Position numbers and translations under genes: made by a program. The notes beneath the pieces are model-generated. The model did not search any database. It was not told where the DNA came from and saw only the letters and a list, made by a program, of their open reading frames with translations. 7,296 bases of DNA from Planctomycetota bacterium (GTDB lineage Bacteria; Planctomycetota; Planctomycetia; Planctomycetales; Planctomycetaceae). Location: NCBI GenBank assembly GCA_024278285.1, contig JAJRTM010000937.1:1-7296 (forward strand). The letters run 5' to 3'. Each line of letters opens with the position of its first letter. Position 1 is the stretch's first letter. Shown here piece by piece: positions 1 through 6,002 of this stretch.

Positions 1-150
1 TGGACAGCCGAGCGAGTTCGCGAAAGTTTGAGTGCGGTCTCGGTCAAAGTGATGCAAGCCTGGGTCGCAGAGAATCTGGGCAAGACGCTAAATTCCAAAC
101 GAACAACCGCCTACAAAGAGTTCAAAACCGCCCCCGCCCCCTCCGGTTAG
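1..150 (+). CDS. 3' end of an unidentified protein gene (partial, runs off the left edge)
   Basis: Frame 1 is open from the first base to a TAG at 148-150 and encodes the last 49 residues of a protein whose start lies outside the window. It reads WTAERVRESLSAVSVKV at the beginning and ends KEFKTAPAPSG. The composition is protein-like: an amphipathic stretch, then a basic and Pro/Ala-rich end typical of a disordered C-terminus. I do not recognise the family and assign no function. It converges with the large minus-strand gene, with the hairpin repeat lying between the two. It may be host chromosome at the left flank of the island or another cargo gene; the window cannot decide. The call rests on the open frame reaching the edge and on sensible composition. 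Confidence 0.55.
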   Translation, partial: WTAERVRESLSAVSVKVMQAWVAENLGKTLNSKRTTAYKEFKTAPAPSG

Positions 151-169
151 TCTAAAAACACAGTCATAA

Positions 170-281
170 CCATTTTCATCAGCCCAGCCTGTCGGGGCAG
201 CTTCGCAAGCTGCCTCTCTGCGAGTAGCAGCCCCGGCTGGGCAAGCCCCCAGTGTGCTTCCATATAAAATAGAGATTAGCA
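170..281. repeat. Dispersed hairpin repeat, copy 1
   Basis: This stretch is related to 5778-5897, in the same orientation. The best-conserved part is about 191-257, from GTCGGG to GTGTGC. It folds into an inner stem GGCAGCTT-CGC-AAGCTGCC (196-214) inside an outer stem in which CCCAGCC (183-189) can pair with GGCTGGG (235-241). The second copy differs at paired positions yet still folds. No coding function is apparent. It sits between two converging genes, so it may serve as a bidirectional terminator, a REP-like element or a structured RNA. The edges are approximate because the flanks are diverged. Confidence 0.6.
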
Positions 282-338
282 TGGGTTTGATGGTTATACG
301 GTTGCTATTTTCATGCAAACGCTGACCAGTCTAATTCT

Positions 339-422
339 TAAAAAAAACGGAAAGCAGAACGAAACTTACTCAACCCAAACTTTCATAACCACTGGTATAT
401 AAAATGAGGGCAGATCGTTCTG
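339..422 (-). terminator. Possible weak terminator downstream of the large gene
   Basis: On the minus strand, CAGAACGA (415-422) directly follows the distal TGA stop at 423-425. It can pair with TCGTTCTG (355-362), and a run of eight T (340-347) follows a few bases later. The 52-nt loop is much longer than in a usual intrinsic terminator, so this is only a candidate. Its position right after 423 rather than right after 549 mildly supports 423 as the ancestral gene end. Confidence 0.25.
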
Positions 423-548
423 TCATCGCCCCTCTCGTTCTTCGTCAATTTCAGATCTTTCGATATCACGATCTAAAGAATCAATATAGTCTTCAAGCCA
501 AGTGACGACTGTGGTGGCTTTCTCATTTTTAAGCCAGCCTCTCGCGTC
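423..548 (-). pseudogene. In-frame C-terminal extension cut off by a TAA stop
   Basis: Reading the minus strand in the frame of the large gene, the TAA at 549-551 is followed by 41 sense codons and then a TGA at 423-425. The 41 residues begin DARGWLKNEK and continue through TWLEDYIDSL to EIDEEREGR. They form a convincing amphipathic, acidic helix pair and not random translation. Similar WL...WI..Y...L...I...EI.EERE tails close many large helical-repeat ATPases, to my recollection. The simplest reading is that the gene once ran to 423 (1357 residues) and that one substitution, for example CAA to TAA, removed the tail. Alternatives are a sequencing error or a tolerated shorter end. Confidence 0.6.
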
Positions 549-3500
549 TTACCGCAAACCACGATAAAAATCGCTGGCATTGCCACACCATCCACGATTA
601 TGGAAATGTGCATGCAAGTGGCTAGAAATACTATCTTCATTTCCGTATTTCGCTAAGAAATTTCGTGTCAGCCGCCCCGCAATAGTATCGTCCAATGTCT
701 TAGGCATCGTGCCAGCCAACCAGTAACCATTTTTCTCAACATCCAGGTCAACCCATTGGAAAAGCTCTTCTTGAGGAATATGGATTATTGGGCCGGGATT
801 TTTTTCAAATCCAGAATTGCAACCATCTGAGAGCCAGTGTTTGAGACCATAACTTTTTATCTCGCTCATGCTGCACAAGACCTCTTTGATACAGTCAAAA
901 GCTTCAATAGGATGTTCCTGAACAAAGCAAGTAAGTATTGCATCATTCCCTTGGTCTAAATCAGAAAGTACCGACCATTCTCCACTTGCTGATATGAAAA
1001 CAGACCTAATGAATTCCACATGCCGGTGTGGATACTGCGCAAGGAATTCGGTTGTTAAACATCCCCAGTAATAACTTGCATCATGAACTTGGTTTCTGTC
1101 AGACATTTGAGGATGCGTTAAAATCTCAAATGTTAGTTCCTCGGGCAATTTCTTAAATGATTTGACACTCTTGTCTTCCATGTAGTAGCCATACAGAAAA
1201 CGAATGGCGTTGTTCCAGTGACTGTCTGATGGATCACTAATTTGCAAGAGAACCAACTCCCTGACAACCTCCGGTGAAAGATTATGCAATCTGTCGGAGT
1301 AACACCATTTTTCCAGTCTTTTCTTAGACTGCTTGCCTTCATTGCATAAATCGATGACCACGCTTGCAATATTGTCAGTAAGGCCGCAGTGGATTGCCAC
1401 ATCAGAGAACTGAGAGACTATGTTCGGGTTCGTTTGCAGGCCAAGCATCACCGCTTCCCAATCATGAATATCTGACTGGAATAGAGCAGCTAAATAACCA
1501 CTCAAAAAAACGATACTGGAATCTTTCTGAGTTATTTGGCCAAGAATTTCGGGTAGAGATATCAGTGATGGTTCTGCACTGGCAAGCTTATATGCAAACC
1601 AAAAAGATTCATTTGAATCGCATTGAATAAGCCACGAAAGCTCAGGGTGAAGTAATGCTGGATCTTCAGTTGCTTGCTCCACCAATTTGTCAACCTTCTG
1701 ATCCACCTCATCATGCCGATTATGTTCGTCATCGAAATAATCGTCTGTCACGACATATTTTACGTATCGCTTAAGAACAGTCGAAAAGTTATCGCCATCA
1801 AGTATCACTTGGATAGAATCTAAATCATCTTTCAGGCTCTGAGACAATTTGCTGTTTTTATGTTTTCGCTGAATTCTAAGAAAACTAATCAATGCTGAGA
1901 TATCGCATTGTGGATCAGTCGCAAGCCTTTTCAATGTCTCAACAACCTCAGCAGAAAGAACTTCAATATCAATAACCGAATAGGATGATTTAATAATTGT
2001 CTTGATAAGCTCTTCTCTGTCATTTGAGGACCAGATATTGAGATGTTCAATCAGTAACCCCCATACTTCTCGATATGCGTCCCATAATTCTCCGTATGTT
2101 TTGGGAGACCAAAACTTTACGGTTTCCCTTACTCCCTGGTGTTCAGGACCAATGGTGCGAAAGCCAGGCGAATCGTCGAGCGCACACTCACACGCTTTTA
2201 CAGCTATGAATCGAATTTCAGGGTCTGGAGAATTGAACGCTTCCTTTAAGACATCAATTCTTTTTTCTGGGCTTGCCTGTGTTGCTGACATTCCAGGTAT
2301 TAAACTGAAAAGATATTTGAATGTACCAGTAGCATTATTGGTGCAATTTGCGTTTTCTGCCTTAGCAAGCTTGAGCAGTAATTTCGAAGCATCTACGAAA
2401 TAATCTTCCCATACCGCAATCATTTCCAGTGCCCAGACAATCCATTGCCTGGATTTAACGAGGTGCATAAGGCTCTCGTTATTCATGGTGCCAATGGTTC
2501 TTTTCAAATAGCGAAGAGTTTCCTTGGGAGAGGCCTCGGCAAAAGCGTGTAGCAGTCGTCCAGTCTCATCAGTATCAGGGAAATTATTTCCGGGAAATAT
2601 GCCGTTTGGCCTTAGCAATTTACGGATTGCTTTCCCCGCTGTTTCAGATGTATGTGCATATTTCAGCATGTTGATGAACCAAATTTTTAGCGATTGAGGC
2701 ATATTTATCCATTCCCCAGCCAGTTCAAATGATTGGCCTTTGTCTTCCCAGAATTTATGGAATAGGAAGATTTGCAGAAGCCTGGGAGTAATGTAAAGCG
2801 TTGTTTTCCCTTGAAGTATTCTTCGCTCTGTAAGGTCAGCAACAATGTCTTGGAATTTAGCCCATGGGATGTCAGCTAATTGTGCAATACACTTTGCTTC
2901 CTCCTCAACGGGCTTGAGGAAACCAAATTTTTCAAATAGGGAGATATATAAGAGAGCTTTCTTTCTTAACTGGACGATTTCAGAATTGGAATCATCGTTT
3001 CCCGTGATGAACTTATCCCAGACATCAACATGGGACGGAGGAGCAAGTAAGTCGCCATCGCCCCTACGAAGGTTTCCACCAAGCACATGAGCAACTCGGG
3101 GAGAGCCTTCGCAAAAACCAGCCCAGCGACGAGCATCATATTGATTTATTCCATAATCCAAAAGAATTTTAATAATTTCTTCGGAGTCTGTTGGAGCTAT
3201 ATTTTCCTGTCGGAATTTATCATCAATTGATTTGTTGTTAGCATGGTCGATTGTGATTAAACGAACTTTACTTCCTTTAGCTTTCAGGATGTTCCAGATT
3301 TCTGCACAGTCTTTGCTTGAACACTCATCAATGACCAATACAGCGAATCTATGATCATCTGATTGAGTTAATTCATTAAGAAATGAGCTTCCTAGAAATT
3401 CTTGACTGTCCTTTACAAAGAGCGTTACAGGCGAAAGGATTTCCGAAGCCGTTAACTCCAAGGCAAAACGCGTTTTGCCAACGCCTGGTTCTCCCCAAAG

Positions 3501-4496
3501 TCGTAGGTGATGAATTTCTCCATTGGTTAATCCTGTTCGAAGCTCTTCTAAAAGTTGAAATTGCTCTGAGCTGTAATGCACGCTTGGGTGCATGTCTGCA
3601 TCGCTTACCCAAGATTCCCTTGAGCGAAAACCACTTTGGTCATGCCCCATGAGCTTCAGGCATAGTGCCGGGAATTGGTGGAGGAAGCCGAGTAGTTGAG
3701 ATTGGCCCCAAACTTCCACGCGGACACCTGGGAAGCCAAGTTTTTTGAATGTATCTTCAATATTATTTGTGCTTTTGCGAATCTGCTCATCTGTAAAGTC
3801 CATGCCAAAGCACACAAGTACAAATCGTCCACTCTCTTTCAGTATTCTTTGAACTCCTTCGCCAAGATTACAAAATTCCTCTGGCTTGTCTTTGGACTTG
3901 AATAATTCTTTTTTGATGGCTGCTGGCTGCCAAGCTTTGAATTCACCTGTTTTTACCTGAAAGCGAGTGGCATTGTCTAATAATCCACCGGACTTGATAG
4001 AGGTAGACTTGCCTAGAATGGATGCATCAACCCCACCATCGGCAGTGTAGATATCCAATGAAATACTAATCTGGCTTACAGGTAATTTTTCCCTTGCTGC
4101 CTGTGCCCACAGGAGATCCCGGAAGATTTCAACAGCAGACGTGGCGTCAAGATTTCCCAATATTCTTGACGCTACAGAAAAGATTGAGGGGGCTAGTCTT
4201 CGATGGCTAATCTTCACGACCGTAGCATTCGCATCATCAGCTTTGCGGTTAAGGATTTTATTGAGAGACCTTATGTGCTTCTGCGGCGCATGCCGCTCCC
4301 CGCTTTTCATCCGGCTTAAGTGAGTTTCTGATATTTTCAGACTGGCAGCGATGTCATTCTGAGAGGAACCAAGCTGTAATAATTCATCAAGAATTTGGCT
4401 GAACTGCTTGTTGCCTGCGTCATTTTCAAATGACCGGTTAGCATTTTTTTTGTAATTCATGCAGGTTTTCTTCAAGGTTTGAATGGCAACTCCCAT
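549..4496 (-). CDS. HTH + Mrr-like nuclease + STAND ATPase with long helical C-terminus; candidate anti-phage protein
   Basis: This frame encodes 1315 residues in four visible parts. Residues about 31-83 form an XRE-like helix-turn-helix (core NDIAASLKISETHLSRM). Residues about 100-285 resemble an Mrr-type PD-(D/E)XK nuclease, with a helix containing E123, then DGGVDA (153-158) and FQVKTG (179-184), giving a D157...Q180-x-K182 site. Residues about 310-500 form a P-loop STAND-like ATPase: Walker A GEPGVGKT (335-342), Walker B VLVIDE (386-391), a strand VRLITIDH (411-418) and the GxP motif in EGSPRVAH (463-470). About 800 mostly helical residues follow, including a HEAT-like unit near 745-773, a plausible ligand sensor. 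This is the layout of Avs-type defence proteins, in which sensing activates an N-terminal nuclease. The function is inferred. Met1 (4496) has no Shine-Dalgarno sequence and lies just past the promoter, so translation is either leaderless or starts at Met13 (4460). The C-terminus appears cut short by the TAA. Confidence 0.85.
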   Translation of the reverse strand: MGVAIQTLKKTCMNYKKNANRSFENDAGNKQFSQILDELLQLGSSQNDIAASLKISETHLSRMKSGERHAPQKHIRSLNKILNRKADDANATVVKISHRRLAPSIFSVASRILGNLDATSAVEIFRDLLWAQAAREKLPVSQISISLDIYTADGGVDASILGKSTSIKSGGLLDNATRFQVKTGEFKAWQPAAIKKELFKSKDKPEEFCNLGEGVQRILKESGRFVLVCFGMDFTDEQIRKSTNNIEDTFKKLGFPGVRVEVWGQSQLLGFLHQFPALCLKLMGHDQSGFRSRESWVSDADMHPSVHYSSEQFQLLEELRTGLTNGEIHHLRLWGEPGVGKTRFALELTASEILSPVTLFVKDSQEFLGSSFLNELTQSDDHRFAVLVIDECSSKDCAEIWNILKAKGSKVRLITIDHANNKSIDDKFRQENIAPTDSEEIIKILLDYGINQYDARRWAGFCEGSPRVAHVLGGNLRRGDGDLLAPPSHVDVWDKFITGNDDSNSEIVQLRKKALLYISLFEKFGFLKPVEEEAKCIAQLADIPWAKFQDIVADLTERRILQGKTTLYITPRLLQIFLFHKFWEDKGQSFELAGEWINMPQSLKIWFINMLKYAHTSETAGKAIRKLLRPNGIFPGNNFPDTDETGRLLHAFAEASPKETLRYLKRTIGTMNNESLMHLVKSRQWIVWALEMIAVWEDYFVDASKLLLKLAKAENANCTNNATGTFKYLFSLIPGMSATQASPEKRIDVLKEAFNSPDPEIRFIAVKACECALDDSPGFRTIGPEHQGVRETVKFWSPKTYGELWDAYREVWGLLIEHLNIWSSNDREELIKTIIKSSYSVIDIEVLSAEVVETLKRLATDPQCDISALISFLRIQRKHKNSKLSQSLKDDLDSIQVILDGDNFSTVLKRYVKYVVTDDYFDDEHNRHDEVDQKVDKLVEQATEDPALLHPELSWLIQCDSNESFWFAYKLASAEPSLISLPEILGQITQKDSSIVFLSGYLAALFQSDIHDWEAVMLGLQTNPNIVSQFSDVAIHCGLTDNIASVVIDLCNEGKQSKKRLEKWCYSDRLHNLSPEVVRELVLLQISDPSDSHWNNAIRFLYGYYMEDKSVKSFKKLPEELTFEILTHPQMSDRNQVHDASYYWGCLTTEFLAQYPHRHVEFIRSVFISASGEWSVLSDLDQGNDAILTCFVQEHPIEAFDCIKEVLCSMSEIKSYGLKHWLSDGCNSGFEKNPGPIIHIPQEELFQWVDLDVEKNGYWLAGTMPKTLDDTIAGRLTRNFLAKYGNEDSISSHLHAHFHNRGWCGNASDFYRGLR

Positions 4497-4497
4497 A

Positions 4498-4531
4498 ACG
4501 CAAGTATTATTGCGTGCAAATACAATTGCGT
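4498..4531 (-). promoter_or_regulatory. Two tandem palindromic operator-like sites over the large gene's promoter
   Basis: On the minus strand, ACGCAATAATACTTGCGT (4498-4515) is a palindrome with perfect 6-bp arms ACGCAA and TTGCGT around a 6-bp spacer. Directly upstream, ACGCAATTGTATTTGC (4516-4531) repeats the design, with arms ACGCAA and TTGC and again six bases between them. The two sites repeat at a 16-bp interval. One overlaps the -10 box and the other reaches into the -35 box. The adjacent gene encodes its own N-terminal helix-turn-helix, so autorepression is the natural inference. Confidence 0.6.
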
Positions 4532-4534
4532 CAA
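4506..4534 (-). promoter_or_regulatory. Sigma-70-like promoter of the large gene
   Basis: The minus strand reads TTGACG (4529-4534), a 17-bp spacer, then AATAAT (4506-4511); each box matches five of six consensus positions at ideal spacing. Transcription would start near 4499, only about three bases before the first ATG (4494-4496). The transcript would therefore be essentially leaderless for Met1, or have a leader of about 40 nt for Met13 (4458-4460). Confidence 0.6.
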
Positions 4535-4749
4535 TACGTATTTATTATTCACATTAAATAATCGTAACTATTCGGCGGATCATCAGGCAAGCTGGCCTTG
4601 AACCTTGGGTGAAACCGTTTCAGAATCTTCGCTCAACACGAGAAACGGAACTGATGAATGATTTTCCGATTCAGGTTGTTTGTGAATGGATCGGAAACAG
4701 CCAACTGGTAGCCCAAAAACATTATCTTCAAGTGACTGATGAGCATTTC

Positions 4750-4775
4750 AAAAAAGCGGTGCAAAAAAGCGGTGC
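4750..4775 (+). repeat. 13-bp tandem duplication causing a frameshift in integrase copy 1
   Basis: The unit AAAAAAGCGGTGC occurs twice in direct tandem (4750-4762, 4763-4775). The corresponding place in copy 2 has one unit. Thirteen bases shift the frame by one, so the copy 1 frame downstream ends early at 4842, while the ancestral frame resumes out of register. Confidence 0.9.
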
Positions 4776-4830
4776 AGCACACAGCGGAAACGGCGGGAAA
4801 CGTGTTGCAAGTGGTGAACGCCGCGCATGC

Positions 4831-4856
4831 AAAAAGCCCTGATTTACAGGGCTTTT
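4831..4856. terminator. Bidirectional hairpin terminator inside integrase copy 1
   Basis: AAAAGCCCT (4832-4840) pairs with AGGGCTTTT (4848-4856) around a 7-nt loop, giving a GC-rich stem with A-tract and T-tract flanks usable in both directions. It lies within the integrase reading frame. In copy 2 the same hairpin lies just past the tRNA-Asn gene, so its likely original role is to end tRNA transcription. Confidence 0.6.
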
Positions 4857-4891
4857 CGACTCATTGCTGTACACTGCAAGTGGACAAAGCC

Positions 4892-4909
4892 CCCCCGGTA
4901 GGACTCGAA
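4892..4909. other. att core, copy 1 (tRNA-Asn 3'-end fragment)
   Basis: The 18 bp CCCCCGGTAGGACTCGAA are identical to the 3' end of the tRNA-Asn gene at 6380-6397, covering the acceptor stem and T-arm. Beyond 4909 the match stops and the rest of the tRNA is missing. A displaced tRNA 3' end beside integrase sequence is the usual mark of an integration site. Here the core lies inside the integrase reading frame (PPVGLE). Confidence 0.8.
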
Positions 4910-5102
4910 GAACAGGAAAAACCATCTCTGCATTCAGGAAAATCATTAGCATGCGGTGCAAAATGCGGTGCATGTGATGCGGAGTTGTTGCAGTTGGTGA
5001 ATGCCTGGCCTGAGCTTTCAAGAGAAATCAAGACTGCAATTCTTTCGCTGCTTTCTTCTCATCGTTCAATCAATAAGAATTGAGCAGACAGGATTCTGTT
5101 GT

Positions 5103-5432
5103 TCAATCGTTGTAAAGGTCTTCTTCTGAGGCGATATCCATTGTGGCGCGGCGGATATGCAGAATTAGAACCGTCGAATTGGAAAGCGTAAAAAGTACGC
5201 GAAACGTGCCGGTCCGTTTCCCGAACAGAAACTCATAGATTTCTTCAGGAACTACATCGTTTTCAGGAGCCAGTCGGCAACGATCCGGATGAGTTGAAAG
5301 CGTTTGCAACGCAGCCTCAAAACGATTCAGCCATTTGTGTGCAGTCTCCGGGGCGTGTTCTGCCGAGCGAAGGTAATAATCCCGAAGATTCGTTTTTGCG
5401 TTGGTCGTTAGCTCTAACTGATAGGATTTCAC
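5103..5432 (-). CDS. RelE/ParE-family toxin
   Basis: This gene encodes 109 residues, the usual length for the RelE/ParE fold. Recognisable features are the N-terminal strand YQLELTTNAKTNLRDYY, a helical stretch RFEAALQTLSTHPDRCR, then FLFGKRTGTFRVLFTL and a last strand VLILHIRRA, matching the family pattern of a basic GK..FRVLF strand followed by LHIRR. RelE members cut mRNA on the ribosome, whereas ParE members poison DNA gyrase. The sequence looks somewhat more ParE-like, but the target cannot be settled by eye. Its ATG overlaps the antitoxin stop by four bases (5429-5432), implying translational coupling with the antitoxin made first. No truncation is visible, so the toxin is probably functional. 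Confidence 0.88.
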   Translation of the reverse strand: MKSYQLELTTNAKTNLRDYYLRSAEHAPETAHKWLNRFEAALQTLSTHPDRCRLAPENDVVPEEIYEFLFGKRTGTFRVLFTLSNSTVLILHIRRATMDIASEEDLYND

Positions 5433-5665
5433 TCGTCTGAAATCCCCTGTTCTGTGCGTAACTCGTCAAACGCCTGGTCAAGCGGCTGCGTTCTCCCAGC
5501 AGCGACATCTGCAAGCCCCGCCTTGATGCCTTCAATCGCTTCTTCACGATCACGAAGAAGCAGCCGCAACGCATGCTCAACAACAGCCGCAGAGTCAGAA
5601 AACCGCCCCTGCGTCACCTCCTGCTCAACAAACTGTTCCAATTCCGCATTGATCTCAATCGCCAT
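5429..5665 (-). CDS. ParD-like antitoxin
   Basis: The gene encodes 78 residues starting MAIEINAELEQFVEQEV and ending ELRTEQGISDE. The first 40 residues match a ribbon-helix-helix ParD-like DNA-binding domain (RFSDSAAVVEHALRLLLRD). The second half, including IKAGLADVAAGRTQPLDQAF, is the flexible segment expected to wrap the toxin. It neutralises the downstream RelE/ParE partner and, by family knowledge, represses the shared promoter. The ATG at 5663-5665 is preferred because AGGAAAGGA lies 7 bases upstream. A TTG at 5687-5689 would add eight residues but would place that ribosome-binding site inside the coding region. The antitoxin precedes the toxin, the usual parDE order. Confidence 0.87.
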   Translation of the reverse strand: MAIEINAELEQFVEQEVTQGRFSDSAAVVEHALRLLLRDREEAIEGIKAGLADVAAGRTQPLDQAFDELRTEQGISDE

Positions 5666-5672
5666 GACTTTT

Positions 5673-5697
5673 TCCTTTCCTGACCGCAATCATTCTA
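5673..5697 (-). promoter_or_regulatory. Antitoxin ribosome-binding site and possible -10 box
   Basis: On the minus strand AGGAAAGGA (5673-5681) lies 7 bases before the ATG at 5665 and decides that start. TAGAAT (5692-5697) matches five of six positions of a -10 box, but I see no good -35 hexamer at proper spacing, so the promoter part is tentative. Confidence 0.45.
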
Positions 5698-5777
5698 CCA
5701 CAACGAAATCACAAAGTCGAGAATTGTTTTGGTTGGAAAGATACAAAGCCGAGGCATGCTCTCCCTTATCGGTTCTC

Positions 5778-5897
5778 ACCATTCCCATCGCGGTGAAGGG
5801 GGCTTGTCGGGTGCAGCTTCGGAAGCTGCCTCTCTGCGAGTAGCAGTCCCGGCTGGGCAAGCCCCCGGTGTGCTCTCATGTGAGAATGAGACTCATC
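5778..5897. repeat. Dispersed hairpin repeat, copy 2
   Basis: This is the second copy of the 170-281 repeat, in the same orientation. The outer stem is nine perfect pairs: GGGGGCTTG (5798-5806) with CAAGCCCCC (5858-5866). CGGG (5808-5811) then pairs with CCCG (5848-5851), and an inner hairpin forms from GCAGCTT-CGG-AAGCTGC (5813-5829). The apical strand TCTCTGCGAGTAGCAG (5831-5846) is identical in both copies and unpaired in this fold. The element sits upstream of the antitoxin gene and of the integrase promoter. It may be a mobile REP-like unit or an RNA motif; neither is shown. Confidence 0.65.
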
Positions 5898-5974
5898 TGG
5901 GGAGCCAGGATATCTACCGAGGCGATCAACTTTGCAAATATATTCCATTTTTTGCGGACGGTTGCATAAACCTG

Positions 5975-6002
5975 TTGACACAAAACAGAACACGGTTATA
6001 GC
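5975..6002 (+). promoter_or_regulatory. Candidate promoter of integrase copy 2
   Basis: A perfect -35 box TTGACA (5975-5980) is followed, after 16 bp, by TATAGC (5997-6002), which matches four of six -10 positions. It lies about 45 bases upstream of the TTG start of the integrase remnant. Confidence 0.45.

Larger units (their letters stand above)
4597..4909. repeat. Long direct repeat, copy 1 (integrase 3' end plus att core)
   Basis: This 313-bp stretch is repeated at 6097-6397 in the same orientation with only scattered substitutions. The length difference of 12 bp is fully explained by the 13-bp tandem duplication here and a single extra A in copy 2. The repeat covers the integrase catalytic box, the hairpin terminator and the 18-bp tRNA-derived core. 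The two copies delimit a segment of about 1.5 kb that could be lost by homologous or site-specific recombination. Confidence 0.9.
4573..5083 (+). pseudogene. Tyrosine recombinase (integrase) C-terminal fragment, copy 1, with full tail
   Basis: This is the catalytic C-terminus of a phage-type integrase. In frame from about 4573 it reads [17 protein letters not shown], then LRSTRETEL (the box carrying a catalytic Arg), [10 protein letters not shown] and KHYLQ with the likely nucleophile Tyr. The N-terminal and core-binding parts are absent: a stop lies in frame at 4555-4557, and the promoter of the divergent ATPase gene follows immediately. A perfect 13-bp tandem duplication (4750-4762 and 4763-4775) shifts the frame. 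After it, the original frame continues through the terminator and att core to a TGA at 5081-5083. The final residues, including LLQLVNAWPELSREIKTAI, look like a genuine integrase C-terminus. The gene is broken by both truncation and frameshift, so it should be inactive. It is about 95% identical by eye to copy 2 over 4597-4909. Confidence 0.8.

Noticed and set aside
88..318. Minus-strand open frame of 76 codons over the hairpin repeat
   Set aside because: It lies across the structured repeat and the end of the left partial gene; the composition is poly-Gly and Cys-rich, with no ribosome-binding site. It is read-through of the GC-rich hairpin.
1..550. A left-hand copy of the 18-bp tRNA-Asn core marking the far island end
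   Set aside because: I looked for CCCCCGGTAGGACTCGAA and close variants on both strands and found none, so the left boundary is not in this window or has decayed.
2002..2403. Plus-strand open frame of 133 codons inside the large gene
   Set aside because: It is fully antisense to the helical region of the ATPase gene, lacks a ribosome-binding site and has no family-like motif. The other open frames within 549-4496 were dropped for the same reason.
4739..5083. Frame of 114 codons as a separate gene
   Set aside because: Its first residues are antiphase integrase sequence created by the 13-bp duplication. The rest is the integrase tail, so it is part of the pseudogene and not a gene of its own.
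5666..5689. Longer antitoxin with a TTG start at 5687-5689
   Set aside because: The extra eight residues would be encoded by the Shine-Dalgarno region itself; the ATG at 5665 has ideal spacing.
5454..5843. Plus-strand open frame of 129 codons opposite the antitoxin
   Set aside because: It is Ser-rich antisense translation of the antitoxin gene running into the hairpin repeat. The minus strand has clear family motifs and a ribosome-binding site.
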